DNA of 64,000 nucleotides from Aplectana chamaeleonis (GCA_029168955.1 JAPDOI010000364.1:186001-250000); one strand, 5' to 3'; counted from the first letter of the stretch, positions 46,037-57,385 are shown. The notes: generated by a model from the sequence alone, not told the origin. A program made the numbers and translations.

Positions 46037-47396
46037 AGGGAAGTGTTTATAGTGGTAAACGCATCTGCGAAAACGACCAGTATCGTTAGTACTGTGCTTA
46101 TCTGGGCCAAATTCCGGTCCGCAATTGCGTCTCGACACGCCTTGCGGCCGCACGCTCCCGAGTCAGAAGAGCTTCTAGCGCCGCAGCCGCCGACCTGCTT
46201 ACTCTAGGTGGGTTTCGGAAACTAGAAACTAAGCAAAATTGGAGAACTTTGTATAAAAAAGCCACATCGAGTCGGCTTTGGCGCTGGAAACCCGCCTAAC
46301 TCGAGCGCGTGCGGCCGCAAAGCGTGTCGAGACGCAATTGCGGACCGGAATTTGGTCCAGAGAAGCACAGTATCTCTTCTGGCTCAACAGTAAAAATGCG
46401 CAGTATCCCGCCCCGAGCTGCAGGTTCGAACAAGTTATGAGCATTTTTCAAGACTCGCAAAAAGGCCATAGTACCCATCAGGCATTTTTTTGCGAGTTTC
46501 ATAAAATTTTCCCGGATTTTGCCCAAAACCTGCATATAGGGGTAATGTAGGGTGGTGAACGCGAACCTGGAGCCCATTTGTCGAAGTTTAGAGGTTTACT
46601 GCAGGTTACGGTAGGTAACATGTCGTTTAGGGGGCAAAAGCCACCCTAGTATTTTGTTTTCCGACAAACGGACGTTAAATTCGTATTCTCCACCCCGAAT
46701 AACCCCCGTTTACAAATTTTGAGCAAAATCTGAGATTTCGACCAAACTACCGTATACCAACCGTAATCTATCGTACTTTGCAAAAAATCGATAAACGGAC
46801 TTCAGCTTCGTGTTCAACATTCCAAATAACCTTAAGAGTAACAATTTGAGCAATATCTACCGTAGCATTCCGAAAATCGCTAAAATGGCGTTTTTCCCTC
46901 GAATTTTTCCCAGGTTGGGAAGCTTCGAACGAAATTAGCCGAAAACTTTGGAAAATCGACTCATAAACCACAGATTCGTGATCAGCACCCCAAATGACCA
47001 CCCTCGGAGAACTTTAAGCTACATCTGGAACATTTTTCTAGAACGCTTCCAGAGCCCTCTATAATCGGTATAAATATTCGCCCAACCGAAAATCCGTACA
47101 AGTTCAAAACGCTGTCAGTCTGGACAAAGTATGGAAAATGCGCCTTCACCCAAGTTTTGCTCAGGGGGTTAGTTTTGGGCGCTGAACACATTTATGAGGT
47201 CCGTTTCCAAATTTTCGAAAGATTAGTGCTCTTTTTGGAGGGTACAAAAAGCACAAAAAACGACGTTTTTAGGCTTGTAACTTCCTGGAACCTGCAGCTC
47301 GGGGCTGGATACTGCGCAGTTTTACTATTGAGCCGCTAGAGATACTAACGACACTAGTCGTTTTGGCAGATGCGTTTACCTTTCTAAACACTTCCT
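46037..47396. mobile_element. family R element with both termini
   Basis: The left end GGGAAGTGTTTATAGTGGTA then AACGCATCTGCGAAAACG is inverted at the right end (CGTTTTGGCAGATGCGTTTA then CC...TAAACACTTCC). Further in, both ends share CCTGCAGCTCGGGGC-GGATA. Once the nested MITE at 46092-46370 is discounted, the TIRs run about 120 bp. The interior has the recurring CACCCCAAAT-ACC phrase. No transposase. Partial relatives lie at 20.1, 29.8, 36.9 and 38.5 kb. Confidence 0.72.
46090..46372. mobile_element. TA-flanked MITE nested in family R terminus
   Basis: Between TA (46090-46091) and TA (46371-46372), the 279-bp element begins CTGTGCTTATCTGGGCCAAA and ends, inverted, CTGTGCTTCTCTGGACCAAA. Arms are about 65 bp (TTCCGGTCCGCAATTGCGTC). 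The matching position in the opposite family R terminus (near 47341) reads straight through with a single TA, giving an internal empty site. It is probably of Tc1/mariner type. Confidence 0.82.
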
Positions 47397-47399
47397 TTG

Positions 47400-47814
47400 T
47401 CAGGGCTTTCCTTTGTGAGGCAGATATTGTGCTAAAGAAATTCTTTGAAATTATTCGTATTAGGCGCGTTAATAAATACAACTCCTTATCCACTCAACTA
47501 TTACTGAACCTCTAATCTCCCGTCTGTGATTACTTTTCAAGTGTTACTTTTCCATGAATGGTAGGCGATTTTGACGAAAATTCGAGAGAGTGACCGACAC
47601 CAGAATAACGGCATTGGCTCTCGGTTTTACAAGAATCTTCTACCTGCCCCGAAACCTCGCTGTTCATCGCAAAAGCCAAGACACACCTCAACCATGATTT
47701 GGAAGCGTCACCAGTACAAAGTGGAAAGGAAAAATGCTAATGTTAAGGGTGGAGTAAATTGATGCATGCATTTTCTACCCGCCCTATGGCGGAAATATTC
47801 GGGTCGCATTAGGA
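47400..47814. other. unassigned sequence
   Basis: A basic open frame at 47571-47762 has no recognisable motif. I do not call it a gene. Confidence 0.45.
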
Positions 47815-47980
47815 AATGTGTATGGTTTCCGTTTTCGATTTAGTCTGACGCGAGGACCAGGCGGCTGGCAGTGCGGGTTGGCGGCCTCAATTGAGAATGG
47901 GGTTTCGATTCGCGCGGGGTAATCTACCGTCGCAGCCCTGTCCATTTATCAGACTAAAATTATTACGCGAACTCTACCTT
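47815..47980 (+). mobile_element. tRNA-like short element with TIRs (copy 2)
   Basis: Reads TTTAGTCTGACGCGAGGACC, GGCTGGCAGTGCGGGTT, GGGGTTTCGATTCGCGCGGG, and ends CCATTTATCAGACTAAAATT. The first and last blocks are inverted repeats (TTTAGTCTGA / TCAGACTAAA). It matches 22355-22515 in the opposite orientation, including flanking CCGTTTTCGAT and GCGAACTC. Confidence 0.62.
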
Positions 47981-47984
47981 AAAG

Positions 47985-48690
47985 TCTAGAATGCTTTGCA
48001 GTTGAGCTAACATTGCATCGTCTTTGTCCTTGGAGGCATCGTTTGCGCTGAAAATCAATTTTCATTTTCAGGTTAAATTTCTTGAATGAACCCAGTGCAG
48101 CACACCGGTGGGCTTCTGCGCATCAAAAACGTAGCGTTATGAGGTTGGAATGGGTTAGGATGAGAATCCGCCATCAGATCTCACCAGTTATCAGCACTTT
48201 TTCACGAATGTTGATGCGATCGTCAAACAAAATTAAAAACTGTCAAGGCACAAACTCCAATTGCACGAAATCTTCTAAAATGATAGTGAAGAGGCCTCCA
48301 AATGCAGAAAAACTGCACAAACTATTCAAATTCATATTGGCAATGTGTCCCGACTGACGTTTCTTAACAAATGAAATTTTACCATGAGCCCCTCCAACAT
48401 TTTCGTTCACTAGAGAGGCCAAGCCACACAAAAACATGGAAATATAATATACGGTTCTCTGCGCGTACGATGCTTTTAAAGAATATTAGCTAATGTTGTG
48501 AGTTAGTTGTGGGGTTAGAAAATCGGGAGTTATTGTTGAATACTTGTTTTGAGAAGTCGAAGTTTCTCATCTTTGCATCAGAAATTGCAAGAGCTTACAA
48601 CCGTACACCAAAATCGAAATAAGGCACTAGTATCGCGAAAGAAAGCCATCTTTAGATAATTAATTATTCAGAATATGGCTCCCTAGTCAA
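47985..48690. other. unassigned sequence
   Basis: An open frame at 48082-48357 shows no domain. No other signal was found. Confidence 0.45.
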
Positions 48691-48692
48691 GG

Positions 48693-49186
48693 TTAAAGGC
48701 AGTGTTCACCATAAAAATCGTTTTTCTGTTTTCCCCCTATCTTGAAAACGGCCCCATGCTGATTACAATGATGTCTCTGAAATCGTACAGGACCTTCTGG
48801 GAACGGAGTTATGTTCCCTCAAAAATTGAGCTAAGGAAACATGTTGGACGAGTTGTCCGAGGCTCGTAACTTCCGTCTTCTGCAGCCGATGTATGCGAGC
48901 TGATCTGAGTAAAGAGAGAAGTTGAGAATGAAGGGAAGAACGGGGCTTATGATTGGAAATCATCGCTCATCTCACGATCTTGGGCATTCATTTCCTTACG
49001 TCGGTGAGCGTGTGTTGCGCTTTTGGGGTTTGCCTTGCCCTCAAAGTGGCAGCTTCGGGCTCTTTTAGAGCTTTTCCTGGCTCGTTTTCATGCGTTCTTT
49101 CGACGTCAACGTTACAATGTGCCCCTCCACTACCCATTCCTAGTGGAAACTTAAACACATTTTTTCATCGTGAACACTGCCTTTAA
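48693..49186. mobile_element. TTAA-flanked MITE, family A (copy A4)
   Basis: TTAA plus AGGCAGTGTTCACCAT at the left; ATCGTGAACACTGCCT plus TTAA at the right. The interior (CTTCCGTCTTCTGCAGCCGA, TGTATGCGAGCTGAT) is the same as copy A3 at 30358-30850. Confidence 0.82.
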
Positions 49187-49519
49187 GACAGAGCAAAAGC
49201 AATTTTCTCTGCGAAGAATTTCCTCAATCGTAGTTGTCCTACTATGAAACTACGAGCAGAGGTGACACCTCATCCTCGAAACTGTAAAACAGCTTGAGCA
49301 GAGCCCTCCAAGTTTCACCACTCACTAATGGCCAACTCCTGTTGATTCCTTTGTCCCGTCGTTAGTTGTATTGCAATGCTCCGTATTCTTTTTGTACATT
49401 CGTATTTCATCTGTTTGCAGAAAACGGGATCATTTCGGTAATTGCCTAATTCATGAGATTTTTGAGTCCGAATGCCATTAAACCTAATCTGCATTTCCTT
49501 TTCGTTTCCAGAGTGTTAG

Positions 49520-49630
49520 GCCCTCCTTTCTCCTGAATCACTGCTTGTGATCCCCACTCCCTTTCAATTAAGAATGCAGGACCCCCTTAAAAAGCGGGAG
49601 GAGCTGTTCCAGCGACTGGACGAAGACTGA
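49520..49630 (+). CDS. possible terminal exon of an unknown plus-strand gene
   Basis: After a pyrimidine-rich tract (TTTCCTTTTCGTTTCCAGAG) and an AG at 49518-49519 the frame reads ALLSPESLLVIPTPFQL, RMQDPLKKREELFQRLDED and TGA. The end is highly charged and looks like a genuine protein C-terminus. The alternative acceptor at CCAG (49510) would place a stop in this frame. I do not recognise the protein and could not find upstream exons; they may be separated by repeats as in the transporter gene. A shorter reading starting at the internal ATG (MQDPL...) is also possible. Confidence 0.45.
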   Translation, partial: ALLSPESLLVIPTPFQLRMQDPLKKREELFQRLDED

Positions 49631-49639
49631 CCGCGGCGG

Positions 49640-50690
49640 CGGAGGTTCACCTCATCATCTGGGCGGCTATTTAACGGCCGAAAGGGAGCACCCGCGACGT
49701 CGTCGGCGCAACAAAATAATTATACTAGCAGCAGCAGTAGTGGCAGCATGTTGGTGAGTAATGCATGAGCCGAAGAGAGGGAGTGAGAGCAGCATCCATC
49801 TGGCTCTGGCCTTACAACGCCGTGACGCATTACGATTGAGACCCTGGAAGGGCTGGCGATCGATCCGGGTGCACGGGTACACCCCACAGATAGAGAGAGG
49901 GAGAGTCCAGAGTCCCGCCTGAGGGAGGAGGATTCGCTCTTGGGCTAGCCGACTGGTGCCTGTGGCCAGGCACGCAGATCGCCTCACACACACGCCTCAT
50001 CGAAGAAAAGTAGAGCGGAGCGAATTCAGAGTTATCGCAGCATTCTCGCGCCACGGCGGCTTCACGCCTTCTTCTAACTCTCGCCTTCCCCCGATTCCAC
50101 ATACCTCAATGACGTCATTATTCCACTACTGATACCAGCACCCCCAGACGCCATCTAACTTTTCCTGACTGCAGGTAGACGCTTTCAGACAAATATTTTT
50201 CATTTTTATGGCATCTTCGAAACAACCCTTCCTTCCGGATTATTTTCTCTGCTTGTTTGATCATTTGTATTCATTTTAAAAGCCAGAAAGAACCGTTTCA
50301 TGTTTTCAAAGTTTCTTTGGTTCAAGACCACTAAGTAATGGTTAAAAGCGAAAAGCCTAACAAAGTCCTCAATTTCCCAATGAACAACTCTAGAAAGACC
50401 GGAAATCTATTAAATTGTATAACTCCTTTCTACGTCTAATTCTGTCTTTGGTTCAGTAAAGTTTTAAATGTCGGAAATGGCTTTGCGTTTGCAGCCCCGA
50501 GCTGTCTGACAGTCGGGCTCGTTCTCTCAAACTGCGGTTCTACTGCTGTTGCTGTTCGGGCGAACTGGAGGAGCAAAAGCAGTGGCGCGGAGATTGGGAA
50601 AACGAGCCGAACCTACGGGCGGCTTCGGTTCCTGTTTGATGCGTTTTGAGCCGAGAATCGCCTGAGAATGCCCATTACAAGATGCTAGGA
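49640..50690. other. GC-rich unassigned sequence
   Basis: Two overlapping minus-strand open frames (49667-49993, 49830-50102) look compositional: they are rich in arginine, serine and leucine and have no domain. The tract CAGCAGCAGTAGTGGCAGCA is at 49730. It could include 5' or 3' untranslated sequence of the gene ending at 49630. Confidence 0.4.
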
Positions 50691-50699
50691 TCCCTCGAG

Positions 50700-51006
50700 A
50701 TAAAGGTGATCACATCTGATTCTCGTTTTTTTTTTGATTGGCAACTCTTTAATTTTGTGGGCCGATTCGGAGTTTTTTGGCAACTGGCCATAAAAAAACG
50801 TCCGCGGAGTCACAATCTCGTCAGAACGGGGGGCGGAGCGGGCTAAACAGGCGTACTGGGCTAACGAAATCTTCACTTTACCGCCGATTTCTGGCCCGTT
50901 TTCGCTACTTTCTTCAAGCTCGTCCTCATATCTCCTCCAGCATCTGTCAGCGTTGTGTTTCATACGGAAAACTCAAAAACGAGATTCCTCGTGAACACTG
51001 CCTTTG
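50700..51006. mobile_element. partial family A MITE
   Basis: The right end CTCGTGAACACTGCCTTTGA is a family A terminus, and the preceding 300 bases (TTTCTGGCCCGTTTTCGCTA, CTTTCTTCAAGCTCGTCCTC) resemble copy A2 near 61400-61460. The left terminus is missing. Confidence 0.6.
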
Positions 51007-51009
51007 ATA

Positions 51010-54000
51010 TAAACTAATATAAGATACTTTATTTTGCGATTTTGCTTCAAAACTAGGCCATAAAAGAGTCTGGATTTCAAGTTTAACTCCTAAAATGATC
51101 TGCTTGCAATTCGATGAAATTGGGATATTTCTCTATCACGCTATTCTCCTTAACTTCCCTCGAATCGCACGATGTTGAGCGATTGGACTTTTAGACCTGA
51201 AAGAACTGTAATTAATCAATTACCAAATCAATGCGAAATCAAAATCGACAAATCAATCACATTAATAAACAAAAATGTCGTGTTTTCATTGAAAAATGTT
51301 TTGAAATAGCCGACTTTCCCATTGAATTATACATATAAGGAACAGATCTTAATCCTTCCTTACCCTTGTTACGGCAGTTCCTACAACGTCTCTCCAGATT
51401 TTGCGTTGCGTGCGCAGGTTTGAACGCAATGTTACACTGTGCAGATTTTTGAAACTGGACTTTGTTGGGCCATATTTTTCTTCAGTCTTGTTTATAATGC
51501 TTTTTCCGTCCAAATAACCGTCTTAGTAATGCAAATGGTCAGCGAGTATTATTTAGTGAAGACGTCATGACATGCGCCCCGAACCTAATTTATTAATCTT
51601 TTTGAAAACCCCTGCAAACACAAGTCCGACTTTACCATACAATGGTTATTGTAAGCATATGCGAAACTCTGTAATGGTGTGTACCGGCTTTCTTAGAACG
51701 CTTTTCTACCGCATGCTTCGTTTTAACCACCTGTCTTTGAATGTTTTTTTCACTTTTTGATAGATTTCTTAAAATTTTTATTTGTGTAAAATTTATGATT
51801 AGATCGTGCATTTCCCTAATCTTTCTAACCGCGGATATTCTCCAGTGTATCCAGAAGTAGCTCTTCGTCGACAAGCTTCGATTAAAGAGTATACATATTT
51901 CGTGCGACGTGCTTCTAACAATAAACTCCTCCTTGTGAAGGTGGCCATTCCATATGAAATGTGCGTTTATGGAACCATTTTTGTTTGTAGGATCCGAGTA
52001 TGCCCGAATTTTAAATGAATGAATGAAGCAATAATGGAAGGTTTCGATGAACATTTCTTCCGTTCGTTCGAATTAGCCCTTAACCCTCCGGAATAATTTG
52101 CCAATTACAATTTAATTTAATTTAATTCCTAATTTAATTTTTTTTAATTTTAATTCTTTTAAGGAGCTTAAGAAGAGTGATTGAGAATGATGAGGTTAGA
52201 CAGGAGCGTAGCGTCTTATTTAGCCTCGTCATTCTAAATCATCACCTATTTTCTAATAAATTTCCAAGCCAATACTCTTTTTCTTCTGCACTTTGTCATC
52301 AAATTGTAGCTGTGTTTGGTATGACTGGTCAAAAAAAATTTTTCCGCAAACTCATTTCACTGACTTTCTCATTCTGTGTACTCTTTCCATGACACTTCGC
52401 CCTGCGTTCTCCATCCTGTGCGTTTTTCGTTTTCCAATTATGAGCAATCAGGATAGCAATTTCACCGCTTACAATTCTTCGTCATTGCCAGGTTTCTGAA
52501 AATTTTTTCGCTCCTGCGAGAATTGGAGCGCTAGACGCCATTTGTTGCAATAAAGCGTGGGAACTTACGAGAAACGCGCTTAAGACTGCTAAAACAGCAA
52601 AATTCACTTAACTAGCCTGGGAGAGTCGAACAGAATTTGATTCTAGTCCGTGCGTTTTCAATGTTATGACCAGGTTTAAAATCTCATTCCGGGGAAATGT
52701 GCGCGTGTTTTTTGATGTATGGTTCATTCTTTACGTTGAACTTTTCTTTCGGTATGTATTAAATTCCACTGCTTGGAGTAACTTTTTAAAATAAATAGCG
52801 AGCAGAAGCCTGAAGGGTGCAGCTTTTTCCAACGAAAATTTTTTCGCTTAGTCGGCTTCCTTCCCGCATGTGAACGCGGAGAAGTGCCCCGAGAGAGTCA
52901 GTTTGGAGAAGAGGCTCTCCCCTTTAGGAAACAGAGCCTCACGAAAGTCCTTCTACGTTCACTAAAGAATATGCTTTGAGCTAAATGCCTTGAACCGAAA
53001 ACGGCCATGTTCAATGTCAAAGTCCCCACCTTTTCGTTAATTTCGGCATTTTCTGTACATTTGTAGGCAGCAAACTTTGTGGTCAAGCGCGGTTGAAGAT
53101 TCTTCATCGAATTTCGTGGCTTTCGTAAGGTGTCGAGAAAATGTCGGAAAGGGATTGAATCTATAGATTTTGAGAAAAATTTTGTTAAACGTTTATAGAG
53201 CGGTAGAGAGCTTTTGGGGCACTCCATGTTGACGCCTGAACGACGCCGAGGAAAGAAAAAGAGTGGAACGGGTGCAGCTATTCCCATTACTCATTTGGAC
53301 CATTTTCGATTAAGAAAGTTTCGTTCTCGTATGCATTTATAAGTCGAAGAACTTCCGTGATATTATGTTTTGAATAAGGACAACCTCTGCTCAAAAATGA
53401 CCCTTTCGTAGCAGTTATCCACGCTCACATGTGGGAGGGAAGAACAATGAACGAAGTGTCTACGCGTCGAGTCATTTCGTAGAAAGTGGGGACCCCTCAA
53501 GTTTTTGCTGACCATTTATTTCGGAAACCATTTCAAACTGAAAATTAAACGGAAAGAACGGACCACGCAAGAAATTGAGGAACGCGAATATTTTGGCACG
53601 GCAAGATTGGAAAGTTTTGACACCAGTTTTCTAAAGCACCCAGAATATTTTTGTGCCGACTACCTTATAGGTTGCGGCTCTTTTTCTCATTACTTGTCTG
53701 TGGCTCATAGAAATCACCACACATTCCACCTGACCAAATCGCTTCAAATATCCGACTGTTTTCTTGGATGCGCAGCACGACTTTTTTGATTAAACTGGTG
53801 GAACCAAATATAAAAATGTGTACATTCGAATATATTCACTGAAACTCCGTCCCAAAGTTGACCGAAAGAGGTCTCTACCTTAGATAATAAATCGGTCTCT
53901 GAAGGCAACTAGCGAAGAGTTGCACAAGAAGTCAGACATATGGATAGACCCTGAGGGATCAATTAATAAGGATGAAACAGTGTGTCAAACTCAGAGAGTC

Positions 54001-54960
54001 TTCGGCTCACAGTGTTCAGCTTCTAGTACAACAATCCTTTGAATATATTATGTTAAAACATTGGTCCCCTATTTTTTTGATTAGAATTTGCGCCCCAAAT
54101 TTTGAAAATTTGGTGGCATGAGAAATATTGCCTGAAAGGGAATTATTTGGTCTATAGGTCAGTGTAATTCGTTTATTCATCATTTCATTGTATGTTGATA
54201 TGCGGATTGGTAAAGTGATGGAGGTTGAAAGGAGGCTCCGCCTGAATGGTCCAGCGATCAATAGATCCGATATTCTCATATCCTGTAGAGCGAGAAATAC
54301 TATTCCCAACGACGTAGAGTCGAGTTGGATCAGAATAGATGCTCACTTCCAGAATTTAAAAAAAAAGTTTTCTATGCAAGTATGAGTTCTCTTCAAAAGT
54401 ACCCTCCTTAGGTCTTCAATGAAACGAATTTTTGAGAATAAATATTTTATTATAAGTTACCTGCTACATTTGACTAATCGATCGGCATTGTCAGATTTTG
54501 GAATACATCATCCTATCTAATTTAGATTTCTTGTTTTCTCGAAGGTTCAATTTTGCACATTGGTACCATGCTGAAAAAGTGCGCCGTAGTCGATTTGGCC
54601 TATGCAAATCAACAACAGGAAAAAATAGAGACAGAGAAACAAACCAATTTTTTCCATCAAACGCTGCGCGCGATCAAAGAACCCTCGAGCAAGGGGCAGC
54701 TCATACATACATTTGGTTGTGCACAGAATAACTATACTGGTGTTTGAATAATGAGAATTGATTAAAACTGAATTTGATTGAAGACTAAGGCTGACATGGA
54801 CCTGGAAGGTTGACATGGGCAAGAATGTGCAGTAGAACTGGGTCGAGTCGATGCCAGAGGGCATCGTCTAGTTAATTCCATATCGATGTGAACAGAAAAA
54901 GTGCCGACCACTTTGAGTCATTAGTGAATATTGTTGTTATTCAGAGATAAATTAGCTTTT
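51010..54960. other. unassigned AT-rich sequence
   Basis: About 4 kb without a supported gene. A (TTTAA)n-like low-complexity tract lies at 52110-52160. Several open frames of 60-140 codons (for example 51632-52054 minus, 52898-53287 minus, 53505-53789 plus) show no domain, codon pattern or splice context that I trust. Confidence 0.5.
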
Positions 54961-54971
54961 CACTATATTGT

Positions 54972-54992
54972 GGTGAGCGCGAAGCGCTCACC
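54972..54992. repeat. 21-bp perfect palindrome
   Basis: GGTGAGCGC-GAA-GCGCTCACC, a 9-bp stem with a 3-base loop, in otherwise AT-rich sequence. Function is unknown. Confidence 0.8.
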
Positions 54993-55564
54993 AGATTTGG
55001 CTTTGATTCGCCATCGCGCAACCCCCTGATCTCAGTATCAGGGTCCAGAGTAAACGTAGGAAGACCGTTCTTTTTGCATTTGATATACTTTAGAAGGGTG
55101 AATAACTGTTCAAAAAATGGTCCGGAACGGTAACCTGAGATTCGAGAAAAAAAGTCAAAACCACGTCATTTTGGTCGAAAAAATGTTCATCTCCTTTTCT
55201 CTTTTCAGTTGGCGTTCACGATCTTGTTGGAACACTTATCGTTGAGCTAGAGAGCTCATTTTTGGCCAGGAAGCTGGTTCTGTTTGCACCTAGCTCCTGT
55301 CAAAATTTGAAGTTGGTTGCTCAATTTTTTGCGGAACCTCAAAATTGAGGGTCAAGAAAGACAAAAACACGTAAACATGTTATTATAAACCATCCGACGT
55401 TTACTTATTCGTAAAAATGAACTAGTGTAATAAACAACGTTACTGATAGGCTTTTGCTCAGGATTTGACGGGGCAACGCTTCAATCAATACGGCAGGATC
55501 TAGGAAGTACTTTTTGGAACGCCGCACGGTGTGACTCAGAAGTGCGCCACAGAACGCCGTAGAT

Positions 55565-56795
55565 AGTGTGCGGAACCCCAGCAGGAGTGCGAAAGACGCC
55601 GTAGAAAGTGTGGGACCCGAATGGGTGTGCGCAGAACGCCGTAGAAAGTGTGCGGGACCCAAGTGGGAGGGCGCCGGACGCCGTAGAAAGTGTGCGGGAC
55701 CCAAATGGGTGTGCGCAGAACGCCCTAGAAAGTTTGTGGGACCCAAATAGGTGTGCGCAGAACGCCGTAGGAAGTGTGTGGGACCCAAATGGGAGTGCGC
55801 CGGACGCCGTAGAAAGTGTGCAGGACCCAAATGGGTGTGCGCAGAAGGCCGTCGAAAGTGTGTGGGACCCAAATGGGTGTGCGCAGAACGCCGTAGAAAG
55901 TGTACGGGACCCAAGTGGGAGTGCGCCGGACGCCGTAGAAAGTGTGCAGGACCCAAATGGGTGTGCGCAGAACGCCCTAGAAAGTGTGTGGGACCCAAAT
56001 GAGAGTGCGCCGGACGCCGTAGAAAGTGCGCGGGACCCAAATGGGTGTGCACAAAACGCTCTAGAAAGTGTGTGGAACCCAAATGAGAGTGCGCCGGACG
56101 CCGTAGGAAGTGTGCGGGACCCAAATGAGAGTGCGCCGGACGCCGTAGAAATAGTGCGGGACCCAAATGGGTGTGCGCAGAACGCCGTAGAAAGTGTACG
56201 GGACCCAAGTGGGAGTGCGCCGGACGCCGTAGAAAGTGTGCAGGACCCAAATGGGTGTGCGCAGAACGCCCTAGAAAGTGTGTGGGACCCAAATGAGAGT
56301 GCGCCGCACGCCATAGAAAGTGTGCGGGACCCACAGGACGCCGTAGAAAGTGTGCGGGACCCACGTGGGAGTGCGCCGGACGCCGTAGAAAGTGAGCGGG
56401 ACCCTAATGAGAGAGCGTCGGACGCCGTAGAAAGTGTGCGGGACCCAAGTGGGAGTGCGCAGAACGCCGTAGTAAGTGTGTGGGACCCAGATGAGAGTGC
56501 GCCGGACGCCGTAGAAAGTGAGCGGGACCCTAATGAGAGAGCGTCGGACGCCGTAGAAAGTGTGCGGGACCCAAGTGGGAGTGCGCCGGACGCCGTAGAA
56601 AGTGTGCGGGACCTAAATGAGAGTGCGTCAGACGCCGTAGAAAGCGTGCGGGACCCAAGTGGGAGTGCGCCGGACGCCGTAGGAAGCGTGCGTGACCCAA
56701 ATGAGAGTGCGCCGGACGCCGTAGAAAGTGTGCGGTGACAAAGTGAAAGTGCGCAAGATGCCGTAGAAAGTGTGCGGGACCCAAATAGAAGCACG
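55565..56795. repeat. 42-bp satellite array, about 29 units
   Basis: The unit GCCGTAGAAAGTGTGCGGGA CCCAAATGGGTGTGCGCAGAAC (42 bp) has two main variants, GGGTGTGCGCAGAAC and GGGAGTGCGCCGGAC. On the plus strand the unit translates as NGCAQNAVESVRDP or SGSAPDAVESVRDP. Long open frames run through it on both strands (plus 376 codons; minus 319 and 476 codons) because the unit is a multiple of three and lacks stops in those frames. Units 7-10 and 14-17 are near copies, giving a seven-unit (294-bp) higher-order period, and units 19-21 and 22-24 form a three-unit (126-bp) period. Non-coding satellite is the best reading; a repetitive secreted or structural protein cannot be excluded. Confidence 0.85.
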
Positions 56796-56803
56796 CCGAT
56801 GCC

Positions 56804-57070
56804 GATCATTTTTTCCGCAGGGCTACCGTAACCATTCTTGAGCAAAACATGATAACGATAACACACGCTCATAACATGAGGGGTATAAAAGGGCGGAGGA
56901 GCGGTATGCATTCATTCACACACCGCTCTCTTCGAGAAGCCGCCGGGAAGTGGCTGAGGAGGTCGAAATTGTGCAAGCACGTTTATTGGCTATTACGATG
57001 TGCTCATATCCAAGCTGACACTCAGAAAATTTTTGAAGGAGGGTTACGGTAGCCCTGCGGAAAAATGATC
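56804..57070. mobile_element. TIR element inserted in the 42-bp satellite
   Basis: The left end GATCATTTTTTCCGCAGGGC then TACCGTAACC is inverted at 57042-57070. Satellite units continue on both sides, so this is an insertion. The interior holds GGGTATAAAAGGG (TATA-box-like, 56884-56890) about 30 bases before CATTCATTCACACACCGC, and a 67-codon plus-strand frame of no known family. The target duplication is obscured by satellite divergence. Confidence 0.6.
56884..56890 (+). promoter_or_regulatory. TATA-box-like sequence
   Basis: TATAAAA in a GC-rich setting (GAGGGGTATAAAAGGGCGGA) inside the TIR element, followed at the usual distance by a pyrimidine/CA-rich stretch that could serve as initiator. 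No downstream gene is established. Confidence 0.35.
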
Positions 57071-57074
57071 GGCG

Positions 57075-57385
57075 TGAGCGTGCTTGTGACCGAAATGGGT
57101 GTACCCAGAACGCCGTAGAAAGTGTGTGGGACCCAAATGAGAGTGCATTGGACACCGTAGAAAGTGCCGGACTCAAATGGGTGTGCGCAGAACGCTGTAG
57201 GAAGTGTGCAGGACATCAGTGGGAGTGTGCAAGATGTAACAGAATGTGCGCAGGACATTAGTGGGATTGTGCAGGATGACATAGAAAGTGTGCAGGACGT
57301 CAAAGAAAGTGTGCAGGCTATCAGTTGGAGTGCGCAGGTCGACACCGAAGGGGGGGGGCAGGACATCAGTGGGTTTACTTTCATC
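57075..57385. repeat. diverged continuation of the 42-bp satellite
   Basis: Units such as CAGAACGCCGTAGAAAGTGT, then progressively altered CAGGACATCAGTGGGAGTG and CAGGATGACATAGAAAGTG. Divergence increases to the right, as expected at a satellite edge. Confidence 0.75.

Noticed and set aside
49667..50102. Two overlapping GC-rich minus-strand frames
   Set aside because: Arginine/serine/leucine-rich composition follows base content; no domain or splice context.
51632..52054. 140-codon minus-strand frame
   Set aside because: No homologous motif, AT-rich composition, no splice or start context.
55405..56911. Long satellite open frames taken as repeat proteins
   Set aside because: Several overlapping frames on both strands are equally open, as expected for a 42-bp unit lacking stops; no start or promoter context favours one.
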